Below, piece by piece: positions 60,646 through 64,000 of a stretch of DNA of 64,000 nucleotides. Position 1 is the first letter of the stretch; every line of letters starts with the position of its first letter. The DNA lies in the NCBI GenBank assembly GCA_037176705.1, contig CM073885.1, positions 88,196,001 to 88,260,000 of the forward strand, read 5' to 3'. Origin of the DNA: Molossus alvarezi (Eukaryota > Chordata > Mammalia > Chiroptera > Molossidae). The notes beneath the pieces were generated by a model. It was not told the origin of the DNA. It was given only the letters and a program-made list of their open reading frames with translations, and did not search any database. A program made the translations under genes and the position numbers.

Positions 60646-63182
60646 AGATCCCATCTGTCCCTACAAATCCGTGAAGACCTACTTATCCAGAGATTTCTAA
60701 ACTACTGAAAGTATCCTGTCTGTACTGCGAGCTGAGTAGCCAGTCGGCGATGGCCTTCCATTTTACCAAAGCACACTAACAGCATCAATAGATTTGTCCT
60801 ACTTAATGGAAAGAAAGAAATGATGACCACGCAAACGCATTTTGTAAGTCGTTATTTACACATTATATCTTGTTAATTCTTTCCAGAGGAGCAAGTGTGA
60901 GAGATTATCCCCCCTGGGAGGTTGCAGTTTAAGACCGACAGCACAGACAGATATGGTTATAAATGTAGCAAAATAAAAGAAAAGCATCCGGCAGAGCCAT
61001 AGCTGGTGTGCCTCACATACGGATCAAGGGCAAAGAAACCTTACAATCAAGCTGCCAAATAAAAAATAAAAAAAATATTCCTGTATTATAAAATTTCCAC
61101 CTGGATGTGATGTTTCTATATTTACCTGATCAAACTGTAAACAAGAGAATTTCCTTAACCCAGAGAAGTAAAGCAAAGCACTTTACTCGTGTCTTATTTT
61201 AACTTCTGTCTATTCACTTTTCCTAACATAGAGCTTTGGGAAAGAAATACCCCATGTGTCATAACAGTACAGCAAACCAGGGAAGTGGCATAAATTTGAT
61301 TACTTACTAATTTTCATGAAAAATAATTACTATAAACATGTAAGTGTCAAGTGTAGTAGTTCACATTTAAATGACCACTCTTGGATAACCAAACTCTTTC
61401 TGATTTTCAAAAAGCACATCTGATTTAAAAGATAACAGTTTATAGTTTAAAGGAAAACCGCTTCACATGGAGAAGGCTCACAGTGTACATTTTTCCTGCC
61501 CTTATCGTGATGATTCGAGCTTGCTTTCCCATCAGATTCATTGTTCCATTTGAATGCAAACAGACAGTAGGAAATTCAGCACAAGTCTACATATTCTTCT
61601 AAATACTGTAAGTTTTCTATTCTTCTTTACCAGGCATCTTGCAATAAGATTCCTTTCTAGTCACAGAGATGTTTAAAAAGAAGAAGAAAGGGCCAGTAGA
61701 TAACAACCCAGACGCTTCGATCGAAAGCACCGACCCGAGTGCACACAGGCACCCACCCAGGTACAACGCTGGCTCCAGACCTGCACGAGCACCAGGGGCT
61801 GATCAGCCAGTGACCTCTGCCCTCCCCCCATCAAATGCTTATCTGGCCACCTTTCCGGCATTAGAGATAATACCACCTTTATCCCAGCTGCTGTTAAAAA
61901 TAACATAGATCAAATTCTTTCCACAAATCCAAAGAAGATTCAACATTTAAAGTGCTGAAAGCAGTAGAGATTTTAAAGCTTTAAAAAAAAAATCTATGAA
62001 AAAAGTTTCTCCAAGCACACTCTGTTTATCATTTTATAGAAACAGAAGGAACATACCATGGCTTGCTTCCTAACAAGGACTGGTTCTGCTATCTCCCTGA
62101 CAGTCCACAAGTTTTGAGTCGAAACCTGACATTAGCAGAATGCATTCAATTTGAAAAAGACACATTTAACTCAGGAGAGTGTCCGTCCTCCAAACTAGCA
62201 GGCAAAAAAGAGCAGCTACACAGCCCACAGAGCTGCCCACCTCTGTCTCCCTTCTCCTGTGATCGTCTCTCTTAAGTAAAAGAGTAGAAAAGCCGGGAAT
62301 CTGCCGACTGTACTCACTGTAAATGCTTTTGTCCCTAAAAGTCCTTCAGGATTAAACATCTGGCTCCTCCTTCTCTCCCCCCTTCGGTTCTCTCCTTGTG
62401 GCCAAACAAGCTAAAGGCCAGGGTTAGGGCTGCTCCGCCAGCACACAGTGGCAGGTCTGTAGGGCACCAGCTTCCAACACCCTCTGTGGCCTAAATCACT
62501 TACAAGCAGAGAGCTACTGTGCTGTCTCTGCTTGGGAGCTGATGTATAAGCTCCAGCCCTGGGCAGTTATAGGCAGGCTTTTGCAAACCAGCAGTGATAA
62601 GTGAGCTGAAGAGAAGGGGACAGTTGCCAGAACAAGGATCACTGTGGAAAGGAATCGGTGAACTGAGCACATCCAGTCACAGTGCAGAGGAATCAAGACT
62701 GCATGCCCTCAAAACTGAGCAATCCTAAAGCAGGAGAAGCAAATATGTGAGTAAATTAATGGTACTGTGTTAGCATATCCGGCTGACAAAGCCAGTCTGA
62801 GTTAAACAGGTTCAAGCTCTCTCTCTTTTCTTAGGAAGAAACTGTTTTTTGGGAGCAGGAGCATCCTCACATCCTCGGGTGTATAGTTTGAGAGGCAGTC
62901 TTATCGTTAGGTAAATCAACCCCAGGCCCAAATACTTCCTCTCGGTCTTTCTGTGCTCTGCTTACTTCTTCGAAAGCAAGTGAGAAACTAAAGTATAGTT
63001 CTAGCCAAACGAACAAATCTGCTTTCTACAAGGCACACATTGTGAAACCGAGGTAAAGAAAATGCTTACGCATCACTAACTGTCCATTTTTCTCCCTCTT
63101 CATTTTTTCTTTTCTATTCTCAATAGTCCCTCTTCACAGAAGCTATTCATAGAGACACTGAATTTTGAAAGAAAAAAAAAAA

Positions 63183-63208
63183 AAAACATTCCAAAATTGG
63201 AATGTTTT
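63183..63208. promoter_or_regulatory. Inverted CATTCCA / TGGAATG pair (TEAD/M-CAT-like)
   Basis: A 12-base perfect inverted repeat with a 2-base centre, AAAACATTCCAA-aa-TTGGAATGTTTT, giving two divergent CATTCC motifs. CATTCC is the core of TEAD (M-CAT) sites used by muscle genes. It lies in the upstream intron of AKAP6. Function is inferred only. Confidence 0.45.
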
Positions 63209-64000
63209 GATTTTGGGCTGAGGTCAGTTCTCATGCTCTGATTGCATTAAGGAACACATAGTCAGTGAGCTCGGACGTGCCCCTGATATCCGATTCCAGG
63301 ACTCTAGAACCAGGCTCTGCGGAGATGATGCAAAAACCAACACATTTAATACATTACTTGGTTAAATGTCATGGTCCACCTAGATGAATGAGGCCCTAAT
63401 TCATCACCTGGTTTTAAGTTGTTTTCTCTACCTAGCTTCCTGGACTCTTGTAAGGTCGAGAGTTGGGAAATTTTAAGTGGCTTTAAGCTCTTCAAGAAGA
63501 CAGCCAAAGAGCTTCTGCCAAGTATTAAGTTAAATCTGTACTTAGGGGGGAAAAGAGAGAGTGGCTTTTGCAAGGTGCTCCTAAAAAAGTTCCCAGAGTC
63601 ACTGTGTTTCCTCCTTCTCCTGGCCCTCTCCTCCCGCCCCACACCCTCCACAACTCACCTGTAGTCACAGGGTTTGGTGAGATCGCCAAGGAAACCCCAG
63701 ATTAATCTCACTTTCTAATCCTCCCACCATAACAGAACAGCCTGCAAGTGGGTATCAGTGAGAAGGACGTGAAGCTTTAAGGGGGAGGAGGAGAGAGGAG
63801 ACAGCATGAAAATAGTGAGCGGTGGGGCCCAGACAGATTTCTGCAATTTAAAAAATTGTTTTGGTGTTATCACTAATATTCTCTCTCTCTGTGTCTCTCT
63901 CTTTTCCTCTTTAATGTCTTTTGTGTACACTGTGCCCCCGGGCAGATGGCTGATCACATTCTGCTAATCACCCAGAGACCAGGCACACTCTCCTGGGTGT

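Larger units (their letters stand above)
57993..64000 (-). other. AKAP6: AKAP6 upstream intron (partial)
   Basis: No coding exon is recognisable here. The interval holds one VES SINE (59737-59964), a Tigger-like remnant (about 59395-59490), a MIR fragment (about 60550-60645) and an inverted CATTCC repeat (63183-63208). MEF2-like A/T strings (TTAAAAATAA) occur near 59706 and 61893. Short reading frames such as 61669-61908 (+) show no family resemblance. The right edge is not an intron boundary. Confidence 0.6.

Noticed and set aside
1..64000. Endogenous retroviruses and Helitrons
   Set aside because: Looked for LTR pairs, retroviral gag/pol motifs and HeliBat-like ends. None could be recognised by eye, although diverged solo copies cannot be excluded.

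Overview
This window is nuclear DNA from a bat. About eighteen copies of the tRNA-derived VES SINE, which is characteristic of vespertilionid and related yangochiropteran bats, are scattered across it. They sit beside L1 elements with matching bat-type tails and older mammalian MIR, L2, L1M and hAT remnants. There are no prokaryotic features. The DNA is AT-rich, intron-like and repeat-dense.

Only one host protein-coding segment can be supported. It is the first coding exon of AKAP6 (muscle A-kinase anchoring protein, mAKAP), on the minus strand at 57598-57955. It holds 34 bases of 5' UTR and codons 1-108, between a clean splice acceptor and a GTAAGG donor. The gene therefore reads right to left: 57956-64000 is upstream intron (intron 1 if, as I recall for mammals, the first exon is non-coding), and 1-57597 is part of the next intron. 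No further AKAP6 exon was recognised.

The most notable item in the intron is a full-length L1 at about 26458-32854. It is on the minus strand, so it lies in sense with AKAP6. Both reading frames are open (ORF1 332 aa, ORF2 1274 aa, all key endonuclease and reverse transcriptase residues visible). Its 1.3 kb CpG-rich 5' UTR is built from about 116-bp tandem monomers, and a YY1-like site lies at its extreme 5' end. It looks recent and may be retrotransposition-competent. Other L1 copies are a decayed near-full-length element (about 3230-9272, +), 3' fragments at 18028-18180, 20392-21471 and 42271-42829 (all +), and a recent truncated copy at 23304-24161 (-) with a perfect 16-bp target-site duplication.

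Layout, left to right: 0-10 kb, one VES and the decayed L1. 10-20 kb, mostly plain intron with microsatellites, MIR, L2 and two VES. 20-33 kb, the L1-rich block. 33-40 kb, a hAT remnant and a VES cluster. 40-57 kb, intron with eight VES, MIR, L2, MER20-like and a mariner-type MITE. 57.6-58 kb, the AKAP6 exon. 58-64 kb, upstream intron with one VES, a Tigger-like remnant and a TEAD-type inverted repeat. No new multi-gene system was found; the points worth attention concern transposon structure and a few palindromic or GC-rich non-coding patches near AKAP6.
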